Below are positions 25,255-37,210 of a stretch of DNA of 64,000 bases, in pieces. The notes below the pieces were generated by a model, which saw only the letters and a program-made list of their open reading frames with translations, was not told the origin of the DNA and did not search any database. Numbering within the stretch: position 1 is the first letter of the stretch; the number at the start of each line of letters is the position of its first letter. Origin of the DNA: Narthecium ossifragum. Lineage: Eukaryota; Streptophyta; Magnoliopsida; Dioscoreales; Nartheciaceae. The stretch spans positions 25,716,884 through 25,780,883 of the forward strand of contig OY986967.1 of the NCBI GenBank assembly GCA_963920575.1, in the 5' to 3' direction. The position numbers and the translations under genes are program-made.

Positions 25255-28200
25255 TCATTTATGGTGAAGCTTTTGCTCTAAGAACTCATTTTCCTTCCTG
25301 ATAGAATCAATATCTGCTTGGAGTTTGTCGCTGTCAAGAGCACGGGAGGAGATAGCTGCTAGCTTTGCCTCGTGCTCTGCTGCTTCCCTTCGAGCCCTAT
25401 CAGTGGCAAGGGTCTTCTCAGAAATCTGTTGAAAGCTATCATGGATGCTGGTCAGGAGTCTATACACCTGCCTCCTAACTGGGTCATTCTTAGCATCCCT
25501 GGAGAAGAATATAGGTGAGCAGACTGTTAAACACGGAAGGCACATACACTTCCACTAGGGAAGAAAGAAAAAGCAGCAGCAAAATATACCTCAGATATGC
25601 CAGGTATATAACAACTTATATAAGGAGCATGTAACTTAAATGATATCTTAAATCTTACAACTTTCAGTTATTGCATCAGTTAAATTCGAAAAATAAATTT
25701 AGCCTTCTCTCTCACCTATTTGTTCTGTATATGAGATCTATATGACATGTTATAAATTCTCTACAGATGACATCAAAATAACACTAAAAATTTAAATTTC
25801 AGAACACCCGACACCCACATACCTGAACACAGTTTCGTCAACCACTGCATAAGTTCTATGAAGGCGTTCTTGAATGGTATTGCTCTCCATTTGAAGTTCA
25901 CGCGTATCTTGTAGGATGCGATTGATGTCAGCATCTTGTTTCCAGCTGTTCTTCGTAATCTCAGTTATGCGCTGGATGTAGGATTTTCTAGAAGGAGCTT
26001 TCGGCTGTTTCTCTAGCACCAGTAGAAGTTCAGAATGTTCCACTTCTCTGGACAAGTCAAAAGCAAAAAGAATAAAAATCCACATATCCTACAATATTGG
26101 AAACCCAGAAAAGAAGTTCTCGCAAGAACCTTGACCTGAAAGTGAAAGCAACTGACATCTCAAATCAGATAGAGATCAATTAAATTTACACAGTTTCTTG
26201 CTCACTCACTCTGATTTGCATCTGGACCTTACCTTCTGCTAATTTCAGATATGATGGCCTCCGTTTGTTGCTCAATTTCTCTCAAATGTATTAGCTTTTC
26301 CTGCATCTCAGAATTTTGGACGGTCCGCAATGGTCCAAGCCCTGTGCTTTTATCTTCCAGTGTTTGTTTAAGAGCACCGCTGAACAGATTCCAGAGCTTA
26401 GTCATTTACATGGACATCACTAAGTGGAATAAGAAACACAGAAACCAGATTTTGCATCCTATTGTTGAGACTTAAAATGGTAACTTCCAATTTAAAAAAT
26501 CAGCTTCGCCATATATAAACAATCTGACAGTTTATTGAAGCATAACTTGAGCAATCGTATCCTACCACTGTGCTTCCAATTCCTTGAGATCGTGTTCTCT
26601 GGCTTCTACTCGTTCATTGAGCTCGTCAATATGTAACCCATGAGAATGTTGATTATCCAAAGTCTCCAAAGCTGCCTTAACAAGTTTGTAGTCACTTTCT
26701 AGATACTGATATTCCAATTCCTTTCCCTGTAATAGCTCCATTAACATCCTTTCTTTACTTTTCATGGTTTCAAGTTTGTGTCTCAGCTGTAAAGATCAAA
26801 GACAAAGGTGATAGCAATCCATCAGGAGATGTTCTCAATTCACTTGCACAAGTACTTGTTGCAGGAGATGCTAGGAGTTTGACAGAAAAATCAGTAGAGA
26901 AAGAGAGTGCAAATGTTGAATCCTGATTTTTAGTCATGAAGATACAAAAAACAATCATAGATGACTACACACAGCGACAACCTGTAACGATACTGTAGTG
27001 TTACTGAAATGGACAAAGAACTAAAATGTATGGTGGTGGTGGGGAGTGGGGGGATGGAATTGGTCTAATTAAAGTTTGTATAACTCGTGCAGTAAGCCAA
27101 CAGAAAAGAAGTTATCCTTTAACAAAAATGAACCTTAAATACTTAAAGCACAAGTCTAGCAGGACCAGCACAGAGCACCCATCATGGAAAGAAACGCATA
27201 CCATTATTCGCAAAAGGCACACAAAATAAAAGATGGGGAATTTACAGCTATGATCCCTTCACTTGCTTACATGTTTCCTATCGTCCATGCGAATAAAATA
27301 TAAGTCATTGTTCAAACCTTTTTCAGAGATGAACAGGATGGACTGCTGACAGTATGTCATTCTGTCATATGATTCATAAAGGGTGCTATAAATCACGACT
27401 TATTAGATGCAATTACCTCGGATGATTGTTCATGTAAGAAAGCTAATCTTTGCAGAAGATCTGCCACACATTTATTATCTCTCTGTGTAGTACTTTCTTG
27501 GTTGATGGCCAAGTCCCTTATAGAATTTGGAGATTCTCCCGAGTGGTCTTCCAGAGCTTTCTCTCTATTAGGGCTCTCTTCCTGGCACTTGCTCCTGAGT
27601 AATGCAGCATCAGCTGGTTCATCCAACTGCCGTGAAATAGCACATCCTTGGTGCAATCCATCTGCATGAACCTCCAGAGCGTCAAAAGATCTCGCCAGCC
27701 TCGCCTGATGAGTTTGAGTGTCTCCAACCTGTTCAGCCACTTCTTCTGGCTTCTGTAATGCTGCACAAGAGCTATCCGTAGTAGTATCATGACTCTTTTC
27801 ACTATCATTATCGCCCTTGATTGCTTCCTTGTTTTCGGATGATGCAGACAGCTTCTCAGCCACAAACCTCACCACCTTATACGAGTCATCATCAGATGGA
27901 TACAGGAACTGCCGCAACCAACATATAATTCTGCTTTTAAGAAATTTGGAGGAACTATGAGCAAAATCATAACAATAATACAAAGAAATGGACAATTCCT
28001 GAAATAACACTAAAATGGTTTCAGCCAATTTTCCTATTCAATCAATTCAACATATCAGCCAACTCTACATGCCCTTCTGAGAGAACCGATCCTTTCTCCA
28101 ACGTTTAGAGGACGGACAAAAAAAAACCAAGACAACATACATCATATCTAATGTGCGAACTAAATGAGTCCATCACCATAAACCTGAAGCTATTTTATAT

Positions 28201-28697
28201 CGACTACTATCACAAGTAAATTAGTCATTTCCCTTGAACGAATGCAAGAAAAGCATTTCAGTCGACGACTAAGAAGATCTTCATCCTAATCACCGATGTG
28301 CGTTATTCTCATCCGTTGTATCGGACACTATTTTAACCCATATCTTCGGGATGATGACAAAACGAAGTCACAATCCATAAAAAATACGCCTTGAAGAAGC
28401 AAGAAAGGGGAGATCTTGAGCGATTACCTGACGGAAACCGAGGTCGGATGGGTACCCGAGGGATTTGAGACCCGAAGCGATCTCCTCGCACAACTTGAAC
28501 CGCTCGGCGGTGGAGGAAGGGAGAGAGGCTGGAAGAGATGCGAACGAGGACTCGGAGGGGACGAGGAGGCGGAGGGATTGGACGCAGATGGAGACGAGGG
28601 CGTCGGGTTCGAGGCCTTTAATGGAGGAAGCGTCGGAGGGAAGAGAGACCCCCGAGCTCGACAAGGAGCTCAGGAGGATCTCCTGCGTCTCTTCCAT
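25255..28697 (-). CDS. CCDC22-like Commander/CCC-complex subunit (6 exons, 532 aa)
   Basis: Exons in order of translation are 28428-28697, 27417-27908, 26566-26786, 26233-26379, 25823-26047 and 25255-25498. They sum to 1599 nt with continuous phase. The N-terminal calponin-homology-like (NN-CH) fold spans about residues 1-112 (MEETQEILLSSLSSSGVSL, LGYPSDLGFRQFLYPSDDDS, VVRFVAEKL). A charged, poorly conserved linker follows, then a coiled-coil half (about 240-532) with HSELLLVLEKQPKAPSRKSY, QRITEI..NS..Q, ILQDTRELQ, RTYAVVDETVF and DPVRRQVYRLLTSIHDSFQQ, the CCDC22 signature blocks. In animals CCDC22 pairs with CCDC93 and COMMD proteins to recycle membrane cargo from endosomes with retriever; the plant role is inferred from homology. 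Length is near that of the human protein (about 627 aa), with a shorter linker. Exon 1 is GC-rich and the others AT-rich. Confidence 0.92.
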
Positions 28698-28799
28698 GGC
28701 GATCTGCTCAACGAAGACGCTCCCCCAAATGCCCGAGGGAGCTTTATTTTTCTCAGCTTTGGCTTTTATTTCTTTTCTTTTTGGATAAATTCCATGTTT

Positions 28800-29097
28800 C
28801 CCGTTTGCTGTGGGTTAGTTTATTTCAGATTAATGGGATTGAGGTATTTTGGGTTAGCTTATGACCTGACCCGTTAATTTTTGAGGGCCTTATAACCCGC
28901 CCGTTAACTTGTCGACATGTTAACAGGTTAACAGATAAACAGTATAGGTAATTCATTAACCCGTTATTAGTATCACATGAATAAATATAAATTTTTAAAT
29001 TACAATCTATTAATCTAAAATTCAAACAACATAAACACGTAAATCTAAGTTATAACACGTGAAGAAATATAAAGTTTTAAAATACAATCTATAATAT
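28800..29097. repeat. Left remnant of a CCCGTTAA-rich element
   Basis: Repeated ACCCGTTAA/TTAACGGGT-type words occur at 28860-28965, matching in character 30780-30925. The two may be parts of one TAGGGGTG-type MITE split by later insertions. This is inference; the left terminus was not found. Confidence 0.4.
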
Positions 29098-29705
29098 ACT
29101 AGTACTCATCTGTGCCCCTGACACAGTTTTTAGTTATTACTAATATAAAATTTTAACAAACTCTTTATAGTTTGTCTGGTTAGATGGTTGTGTTGACTTG
29201 TAGGTGGTCCAGGGTTCGAAGGTTGGTCGTAGCTTTTTGTTCACTGCCACCATAAAACATAGCTAATACAATATAAAAATATTATAAGTCTAACTTAGGG
29301 TATATAAAATAATATATTATATCAACCTTATAAGGAGCAATAACGGTTAACCTGCATTAATTCATATCCCCTAAGTTTCTTTATATATATTCTCTAAGTT
29401 TGCTTTATATAAATCTGCATTAATTCATATCAATCTAAGTTCTATTAATATTATCTTATGCAATATGCAATATATATGCAAAGACTTATATTTATTTTAT
29501 ATACCCTAAGTTAGACTTATAATATTTTATATTTTATTGGCTATGTTTTATGGTGACAGTGAACAAAAAGCTATGACCAACCTTCGAACCCTGGACCACC
29601 TACGGGTCAAAACAACCGTCTAACCAGACAAACTACAAGAAGTTTGTTAAAATTTTATATTAACAATAACTAAAAACTGTGCCAAGGGCACAGGTGAGTA
29701 CTAGT
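29098..29705. mobile_element. Long-arm foldback element with tRNA-box-like arms (608 bp)
   Basis: Arms of about 215 bp (29098-29315 and 29490-29705) are inverted copies beginning ACTAGTACTC(A)(T/C)CTGTGCCC at both ends. Each arm contains TGGTTAGATGG (left arm 29177-29187) followed 36 bp later by GGTTCGAAGG (29213-29222). These resemble the A and B boxes of tRNA promoters, and the right arm has the same pair inverted. The loop (about 29320-29485) has its own inverted partner outside the element at 29872-30022. No coding sequence is present. It could be two head-to-head SINE-like units or a TIR transposon that absorbed one. Confidence 0.75.
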
Positions 29706-30022
29706 CAACCTTATAAGGAGCAAAAACGTTTATGCATAACCGCCCCCTTGTAATGTTAACCTTATATGATATCCATACTAATCCATTAATCAAATTCGGT
29801 TTTTATAACCGAATCATCCATTAATCTGATGGTTACCCTGCCAGGTGGCAGGGGTCCTACCTAGTAATATATAAGTCTTAGCATAAGATAATATTAATAG
29901 AAGTTAGGTTGATTTGAATTAATGCAGCTTTATATAATGCAAACTTAGGGAATATATATAAAGAAACTTAGGGGATATCAATTAATGCAGATTTAACCGT
30001 TATTGCTCCTTATAATCTTGAT
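29325..30022. repeat. Second inverted repeat interleaved with the foldback element
   Basis: About 150 bp at 29325-29475 (TAAGGAGCAATAACGGTTAA, then ATATCCCCTAAGTTTCTTTA) recurs inverted at about 29872-30022. The left copy lies in the loop of the 29098-29705 element and the right copy outside it. The spacer near 29840-29865 has a related terminus, GCCAGGTGGCAGGGGTCC followed by TACCTAGTA. Confidence 0.72.
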
Positions 30023-30724
30023 ATTAATATTAAGATTGAGATATTAAATTAAAACAAAAAGAGATGTTGTACTAAGTGAGATTGGGATATTAAGATTCAG
30101 TACTCGGTGCAATCCTCTCTACACACTTTATGTTTGCCTACTCTCTACACACTTTATGTTTGTCTATTGGATCTTCATAAGAGCTTGAGTTGTTTTAGAA
30201 GGCAGCATCTAAGATAGTATCTGCAATATCTAGGCGCTTCATATGACTTCTGGTCCAGTTACACCTCACAATGATGGTCTTTTTTTGTCTCATTGACGAT
30301 TCAAATTTCTATGATACTGAGTTTGGCTTTCCTCTGAAATTGCTTTCTGTTTGTTTATCTCTTTATTTTCATTCTTATGGTGTTGATCATATTGCATGAT
30401 GCCATGATATATGGTCATTTTCAAAAATCTTGCTTCCTTTTTTTGTTCTTGGTTTTTTTTGGCACTGAATTTTTTAACATGAAAGACTGTCTTGTCGAGA
30501 ATTTCCTTGTCTTTGGTTTCTACTGCCATGAAAGCAAGAAGACTAAATTCTATCATGTTGAGATTATGACACATTAGACTTAAATGGCGGCAAATCAATT
30601 TATTATTCATCTACTACATGTAACCTAGGGTTAGTGGTTAATGGTTAGTGATTTAGTGGTTACGGTTCAAGTGTCCAATGTAAATTTCAAGTTTCAATTA
30701 ACTTAAAAATTAATTAGATATATA

Positions 30725-30748
30725 ATATATATATATATATATATATAC
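30725..30748. repeat. (AT)n microsatellite
   Basis: An uninterrupted AT dinucleotide run of about 24 bp. Confidence 0.9.
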
Positions 30749-30774
30749 TTGTAATTTGTAAATAGTCTTTATTC

Positions 30775-30920
30775 TAAACGGGTTACCCGTTAAGCAAAAA
30801 CTTAAACACCCATTATCAGACCCGACCCGTTTACGACTACCTTATGACCCGCCCGTTAATGTTCGAGTCAGCTTAATTTTTCGGGTCGAAACGGGTTACC
30901 CAACCTGTTGTACACCCCTA
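30775..30920. mobile_element. Right end of a TAGGGGTG-type MITE
   Basis: CCCGTTAAG-like and CGGGTTACCC words lead to a terminus TGTACACCCCTA near 30909-30920. The ACCCCTA end is shared with the two CCGAA-rich MITEs in this window. The opposite end is probably displaced by insertions (see 28800-29097). Confidence 0.5.
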
Positions 30921-30925
30921 GTGGT

Positions 30926-32401
30926 GGTAGGTGAAATGAGGATAAAATAATAATGATTACGGTGCTTGGGGATAAGTGTAGGGATAACCCCATACCAAAC
31001 AGATTCTTATTATCCTATTAATTATTTAATTTAGGTATCCTTTTATATTTATCCCTTGAGTAGTTTGGTCAGAATATATTTCAAAAATTTCTAGTAGTGT
31101 ATTTTGTTACACATGATTTTTGAAGTTTTATGTTAAAAATAGTACTGGGTTACTGGGTAAGAGTGATCATTATATCTCATGTAATTTAAATATCCTCAAT
31201 GGTATAATTGATAAAGTATTCTACTAAAATTTGATGTCATGTAAAAACATATGATACTTTAAGACATGTTTGGATTGAAAATAAATACGTATTTATGCAT
31301 CCAAATATTTTATTTATAATCTTATATAACTATCTTTAATGTTTGCATAACTTTTACTTTATCCACTATACAAACTTACCCTATCATTAATCCAAAAAGG
31401 CCCTTAAGGTCTTTTTTTTTTCTTCTAATATTCAGCAGGTTTTTTACTATGATTAACTGATTATCTTATTGGATAGTAGTTTATATTAAGTTTACCTTAT
31501 TTTGGTTTTAATATCCTCACTGGTATAATAAGTATTTTCTAACTTTGTTGATGTTACGCATGAATATAATAAGTATTTCTTTTCCTAATCTTGAATTGGT
31601 TATGTAATGAAAATAAAAAAGGTGTAAATTGCAAAATAAAAAAGTAGATAAATTAAATGAAATAATTCAAAAAAATGTAAAACTAAATATAACATTTTAA
31701 AAATCATACAATGAGATATGAAATCTAAGATTAGATGGAAATAAAACATGATACTATTGATGAGATTTGAAACTAATAGCAAATCTTTTTTCCTCTTAGT
31801 TATTATATTTTTTTAGTTTTTTTTTTTTTGCATATCACCATTTACATTGTAAGGCCATTGTGAAAAATTACCTCTCTTATTGAATTAATCGATAAAAAAA
31901 AAATATGGTAACATACAATCAACTTCCATCCGTTTTGTAGGCAATTTGACGACAACACCCTTATGTTTAGTATATTATCATCCGAATCCAATTTTATATG
32001 GTAGTGGTATTGTGGTTATTTAAATTTCAGATAAAGTTGAGTTAAATTAAGGGGTGAAAGATAACGGCCGTTTGTCGAAGGAGATTGACGGACGACTAGG
32101 TTTTTTTTATGAGCTAATTCGATAAAGAATGTAGTTTTATGTAATATTGCGATGGCGATATGCAAAAAGAGCATTATTATGTTTTATTCGTCAACCAAAC
32201 GGCTACTTCTCACATGTTTTCCACGCCTATGGGCCAGTAGCGGGGCCCACTCCGAGTTCCACCTGACACCTGTACACTAATCACCAATTTATATTCAACT
32301 CACTAGTCTCTCCCTCCCTCGCTTCCCCCCCGCCAATCAGGGGAGGATAGGCGAAGAAGACGAGGGCTGAGGCAAAAAGATCGCGCCTTTGGGATCCCCC
32401 G
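30926..32401. other. AT-rich spacer and TMEM245-like promoter region
   Basis: No gene is seen. Sequence turns GC-rich only after about 32220. A C-rich 5' leader of about 100 bp precedes the start at 32402. Confidence 0.5.
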
Positions 32402-35052
32402 ATGGAGCTCGTCCCCTACTCCGACCCCTCCGACCCCGCCGCCTCCCCCCCTTGGTCGGAGATGTTCCGCTCCGCCTCTCTCCGCCGCCCCCCGGACCCG
32501 GTCCCAGCTCCTACTCCCAAGCCGACCTCGCCTCGTCCAACTCCTCCGCCTAAGCCCCACGGCGAGTCCGACTCCAGCGGGGTCGTCCTCGACTCTCATG
32601 CCCGCTTGGCGCTCTACATCGCCATGGCCCACGCTGGCCTCGCCCTCTCCCTCATCCTCGTCTACGGCCTCTACCGCCTCCTACACGGCTTCCTCCGCCC
32701 CCTGCAGTGGGCCCTCCTCTGCTCCATCCCCCTCCGCGAGGCCCGCTTCGCGCTCCTCTCCTTCTGGTCTCCCCCCCTTCAGGCTGGCGTCATCCCTTCC
32801 CTCCTCGCCATCCCCGCCGCGGTCTTCCGCTCCGCCGCGCTCACCGTCTTCGACGCCCGCTCCATCCTCTCCCGCTTCTTCTTCCGCCGGAAGGATGGTA
32901 AGAAGAACAAGGGCCTGGAGGGCAATAGCCATGGAAATGGAAATAGGATCGCTTTCCCACGGCTGATCCGGTGGCTGGTCTCGTTCTGGGCGTTTGCTCT
33001 GGCTTTTGAGACACTAGGACCTGTTTCTATTTTGATCTTTGCTGTCGGCCTTTATCTTACGGGCAGCCCTGCTATCTCCGCCGTTCGGAATAGCTTCGTT
33101 CGGAGTCGCAGCACCAACAAGCCCCCCAGCGCCTCCGGCAGCTTCTTCACCGCCGGGATTTTGAGAAACTTGAATACCATCGTCGCCATTGGGTTGATTT
33201 TAGGCATGATCTTCGGGTTTTTGGCAGGCAGCGTCTTCTTCTCGTACAAGATCGGCATGGAGAGCAAGGACGCAGTGGTCGCGCTCAGATCCCATGTCCA
33301 GAGTAGCAACTATGCTGAGAGGATTGGGTTCAAGAAGTGGATGGAGGAGAACGATGTCTCCGGAATGGTGGACAAGTATTCTGGAAAGCTCTATGATACG
33401 GTTTGGGAACAGATCGATGGCTTGGCGGCGCAATACAATCTCACAGATTTCGCAAATGGGTTCAGGGATTTCTTGATCTCGCAAACAGTGGATCCGTCGC
33501 TGGGGCCGTCGACTGCTCTTTCTGGGTCGCTGCCGCATCCTTACACGGTAAAGCTTCAATCTCTGAGTGTGAGAGTGAAGAACCGCGAGTGGGCTGAGAT
33601 CTATGCGGAACTAGATTCGATCTTTAGGGAGCTGTTGATCTCTAGAGAGGATTTGGTCGAGCGGGCAAAGGGGATTGCTTTCCAGGGGATGGAGATCTCG
33701 AGACGGGTGCTAGCTAGTAGCACATCGTTGCTCGGAGGTGGCGCGAGTGTGGTACTCTCAATTGGCCTCGCCGTGCTCTCTGGAGCCGCCGAAGTATTGA
33801 ACTTTATATCACAGTTGATGTTGTTCCTGTGGGTGTTATACTATCTAATCACGGCGGAATCAGGTGGTGCTACGGAGCAAGCAATTGGGATGCTTCCGTT
33901 ATCGAAGTCCATGAGGGAGAGATTTGTGGAGGTGATCGACAGGGCGGTTAGCAGTGTTCTTCTGGCCACTGCCAAGATTGCCATCTACCAAGGTTGCCTC
34001 ACGTGGCTGTTGTTTAGGTTCTGCAAGGTGCATTTCTTGTACATGTCGACCGTGCTCGCTTTCATCAGTACATTGTTGCCAATACTGCCACCTTGGCTTG
34101 CGACAATCCCTGCAACGGCGCAGTTCTTCATGGAGGGGAGGTATATATGGGCGATCATATTGTCAGTGATTCATCTCATATTGCTGGACTATGGAACTTC
34201 AATGATTCAGGAGGATATACCAGGGCATAGTCCATATCTCACAGGGCTCAGCATTCTTGGAGGAGTTACTCTATTTCCTAATGCCTTAGAGGTACTTTTC
34301 TTTCTTAATCTACTAGTGATGATTCAATACTCTCACTTTACTGAATTGATATAGGTTATTTCTAATGCCTTAGAGGTATTCATCCTTTGTAACCTACTAG
34401 TGTCGATCCATTGCTCTCACTTTACTGAATGGTACAAGCTGCTGTCACCTGGGTATGTTTAAATTAGAGTTGCTTCTATCTCTTGCTGCTCTAGTTTCAG
34501 AATCTGTTAAGCACGAATCAGCATATCTGCTGTTATCTGAAAACTTCAAGTTACTGGGGGCCTATGTTGCCCCAAACTGTAGAGTGTGTTGTACCAAAAG
34601 AGAAAAAATAGGAGTTGCTTTGTCATAAGAAGTTACAAGCTCTTTACAGAAAAAAAGACGTAAGGTAATCATATGACTGTATTGGGCAATTTGCAATATA
34701 GTGGTTCCCCCCCTATTATGCATTACTAGGAATCTTGTCAGATATGAGAAATTGAGAATTATGAGTAGACTTTGCTGATGTCTGTGTCCTTACTAGGATG
34801 TCTTCATTATTGAGTGTTTTGCTTTTGTGAAGATATCTATGTTCATACATCCAATTTCTGAAGTGCTGTGTCTGTTTTCATCTTAAGCCGATAAGGTATT
34901 AGCATCCTTCTACTTTAAGCTGAAACTTTTGCTTGTTTTTGGTTTTTCAATAGGGAGCAATAATGGGGCCGATGATCTTGACAGTATTCATTGCTCTAAA
35001 GAATTTGTATGCTGAGTTCGTGTTGGCTGATACAGAAGAAACCAGCGGTTAG
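32402..35052 (+). CDS. TMEM245-like / AI-2E-type multi-pass membrane protein (2 exons, 662 aa)
   Basis: Exons are 32402-34291 and 34954-35052 (donor GAG|GTACTT, acceptor TTTTTCAATAG|GGAGC). The phase is continuous and gives 630 + 32 aa. A Pro-rich cytosolic N-terminus (about residues 1-65) is followed by hydrophobic helices: about 70-95 ([20 protein letters not shown]), 105-150, 197-225 and 258-285 ([20 protein letters not shown]). A soluble segment (285-435) precedes a C-terminal helix bundle (about 445-650) of the AI-2E transporter/TMEM245 fold. The last exon gives [18 protein letters not shown]. In plants this matches the single-copy At5g55960-type family, of unknown biochemical function. 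Exon 1 has a steep GC decline from 5' to 3', typical of monocot genes. Intron retention would stop translation at 34352-34354, giving 650 aa with an altered tail. Confidence 0.9.
34270..34436 (+). repeat. Tandem duplication across the exon-1 donor site (period about 84 bp)
   Basis: Copy 1 (34270-34350) contains the last exon codons and the used donor TTAGAG|GTAC. Copy 2 (34354-34436) repeats TAATGCCTTAGAGGTA and CTCTCACTTTACTGAAT inside the intron, so there are two near-identical donor sites. An in-frame TAG between them makes the second unlikely to serve a full-length protein. Confidence 0.85.
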
Positions 35053-37210
35053 ACTCCTTGATACGCATCTGTCTGATCATGTCCCCTGATTATTTTTCTT
35101 TTGGCGGGTTTGCATAACACGAAGGGCCATGCAACAGAGTTTGTGAAGGACTAGTTTCTCTGGTGTTGTATCTCTGTTATAGACACTCTTGTTGGTTTAA
35201 GATTGTTTCCATCTGAATGGGGGCTACTGTTCATTAGAGAGTCAATTTTGTAAAATATTTCCTCTTTATTGTTGTTTGAGAGGAGAAGAATGTAAATTCT
35301 TTGTTATTTATATGGAACGATTGTGAATTCCATGCTAGCATATATCATTTTTGGTGGCAAAGAGTTTGAATTTATTGACAATGAATTATTAGGATATGTT
35401 CTATAGCGTATTGTGTAAATTTCTAGTCGAAGAGGGGACTCTGGACAACATTACATGCGATACATTAGCGCAATGCATACTGAGCCAGAAAGAAAATTAG
35501 GCGTGCTCCTTCATTTCACTCTGCATAAAGTTTATATAGAAAGCACATTTACGATCATTTACATCTTCATGCAATCACTGGAGAATGCCATGTTACTCAA
35601 TCATACATGCAACCTTGAGTGAAAGAAGTCAAGAACCCATCCACATGGATTCCACTGGGCAGACAAGATTCAGTTCGTGGGACCTTTGGCTAGTTTGTTA
35701 CCAATAAGCAGATGTAGTGCCGGCTTTATTGCAGGTATGGACATGAATTGACATATCTTTACACCCAATCACTTATTATTTTACGTTCTATTACCATGTG
35801 TATTGATGCACTAAACTCTGTTTGTCTTTGGTGCGAAACAGAGACATATTAACAACCATTTTTTGGAGTATAGCAACGAGTGAGCTCTTTCAAACAAATG
35901 TGGCACGTTTCATTGTCTTCAGAGTGGTCCTTTTCCTTCCTGCCTGGCCTGGCAGGCTGTTTCTCCAAGGTCCCAGCACCACATGCCTGCATTACTGTTG
36001 GTTCTGGTGAAGAGCCCGTGTCCCCTTGATGCACTGCTGTACTTTGAGGTGTTTACAATTGCAGGGCCAGAGGAAGCTGAGAGAAGGAATCAAGGTGCAC
36101 AAGGGAGAGGCTAGCGACTTGGAAAAGTTCTGTCTCGACTGCATGGAAGTCGGTCTGCAGCAGCATCTATCAGCCTTGAATGGCTGGGCCAATGTGTCCC
36201 TCTCATCAGCTGCTATCAGCCTTGAATGGCTGGGCCAATGTGTCCCTCTTATCAGCATCAACACCTCTTAATTTCACTGGGCTGGGACTAATTAATAGCA
36301 ACGACAGTGAAATTAACTTGGGCTGGGTTGCTACGTAACTTGGGCTGGGTTGCTACGGCATTGATACTCTCACTGATAGCTAGCGTTGATATTTGTAAAC
36401 CAAGTTCATGTCAATCAGTACATTTCCTAATGATTTGAAATCCTAGAAAAGAAAAATAATATCTGGTTTAAATGATCAGATCTTTCTATGATTTATTTCT
36501 TATGCAGATTTTGAAAATTACAATAGCATCTGTTTAAGTTATTGGCAATATTTGGCATGATAACTTCCCATCGTTAAGAACTTGTGTCTCATTTGTTTAG
36601 CTTCAGCATGAACAGCTTTTTTGTCTAAGCCTGCAAAATTCTCCCAAAAATCACTCATGAGATACAAAGAATTGTGCTCAAGACTTCCAACTTTTGTGTT
36701 CATAGTTTGGGACAGATATCCAAGATTATAAATGTTCTTGGGTTATCATTCAAGCCCTTGAATGCCCTAATGAGGCACATATTGTGCTTTTGAGAGACAC
36801 AATGTACTAATTAGAAGCAAAATTTTAAGAGAACTTTGGCAAGTCAGATCAAGCTTGTTTTGCAATAGTAAAACAGTTAGTTTATAGCTTTGAATAAGTG
36901 TTACATATATACCTTGCAACTCACTGTCATGATCGAAATCAAATGCTCACAAGCAAGACTTGTTCAAATAATCTGATCATTTACAGCTATAATCTGATTC
37001 AAAGTTTATGTTACCTTATCCATCTGCTAAATATTGAACTGATTATTTTGTTGTCTATTTCTCATTTTCCCAGAAACCTTTCTTCTAGTACGACAAAATG
37101 TGTTATAAGCAGCTGTTTTCGTCGATTGAAGCCAAGCCAACCGAAGTTTTGCAAAAGTATTAAAATCTATCCTTCACAAGAACACTGCTGCAAGGGACGC
37201 TATTATTTAG
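35053..37210. other. Spacer with short tandem repeats
   Basis: It holds the 3' UTR of the TMEM245-like gene (to about 35340) and no recognised gene. TGGGCTGGGTTGCTACG is repeated twice at 36319-36358. Confidence 0.5.
36168..36259. repeat. 46-bp tandem duplication
   Basis: TATCAGCCTTGAATGGCTGG and the following CCAATGTGTCCCTC occur at 36168 and again at 36214 with one or two differences. Confidence 0.9.

Noticed and set aside
32303..32966. Long antisense and alternate-frame ORFs over TMEM245-like exon 1
   Set aside because: They are a compositional by-product of the GC-rich exon; the recognised membrane protein is in another frame.
36026..36271. Plus-strand ORF of 81 codons spanning the 46-bp tandem repeat
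   Set aside because: No recognisable domain, and the apparent repeat protein is only the duplicated DNA.
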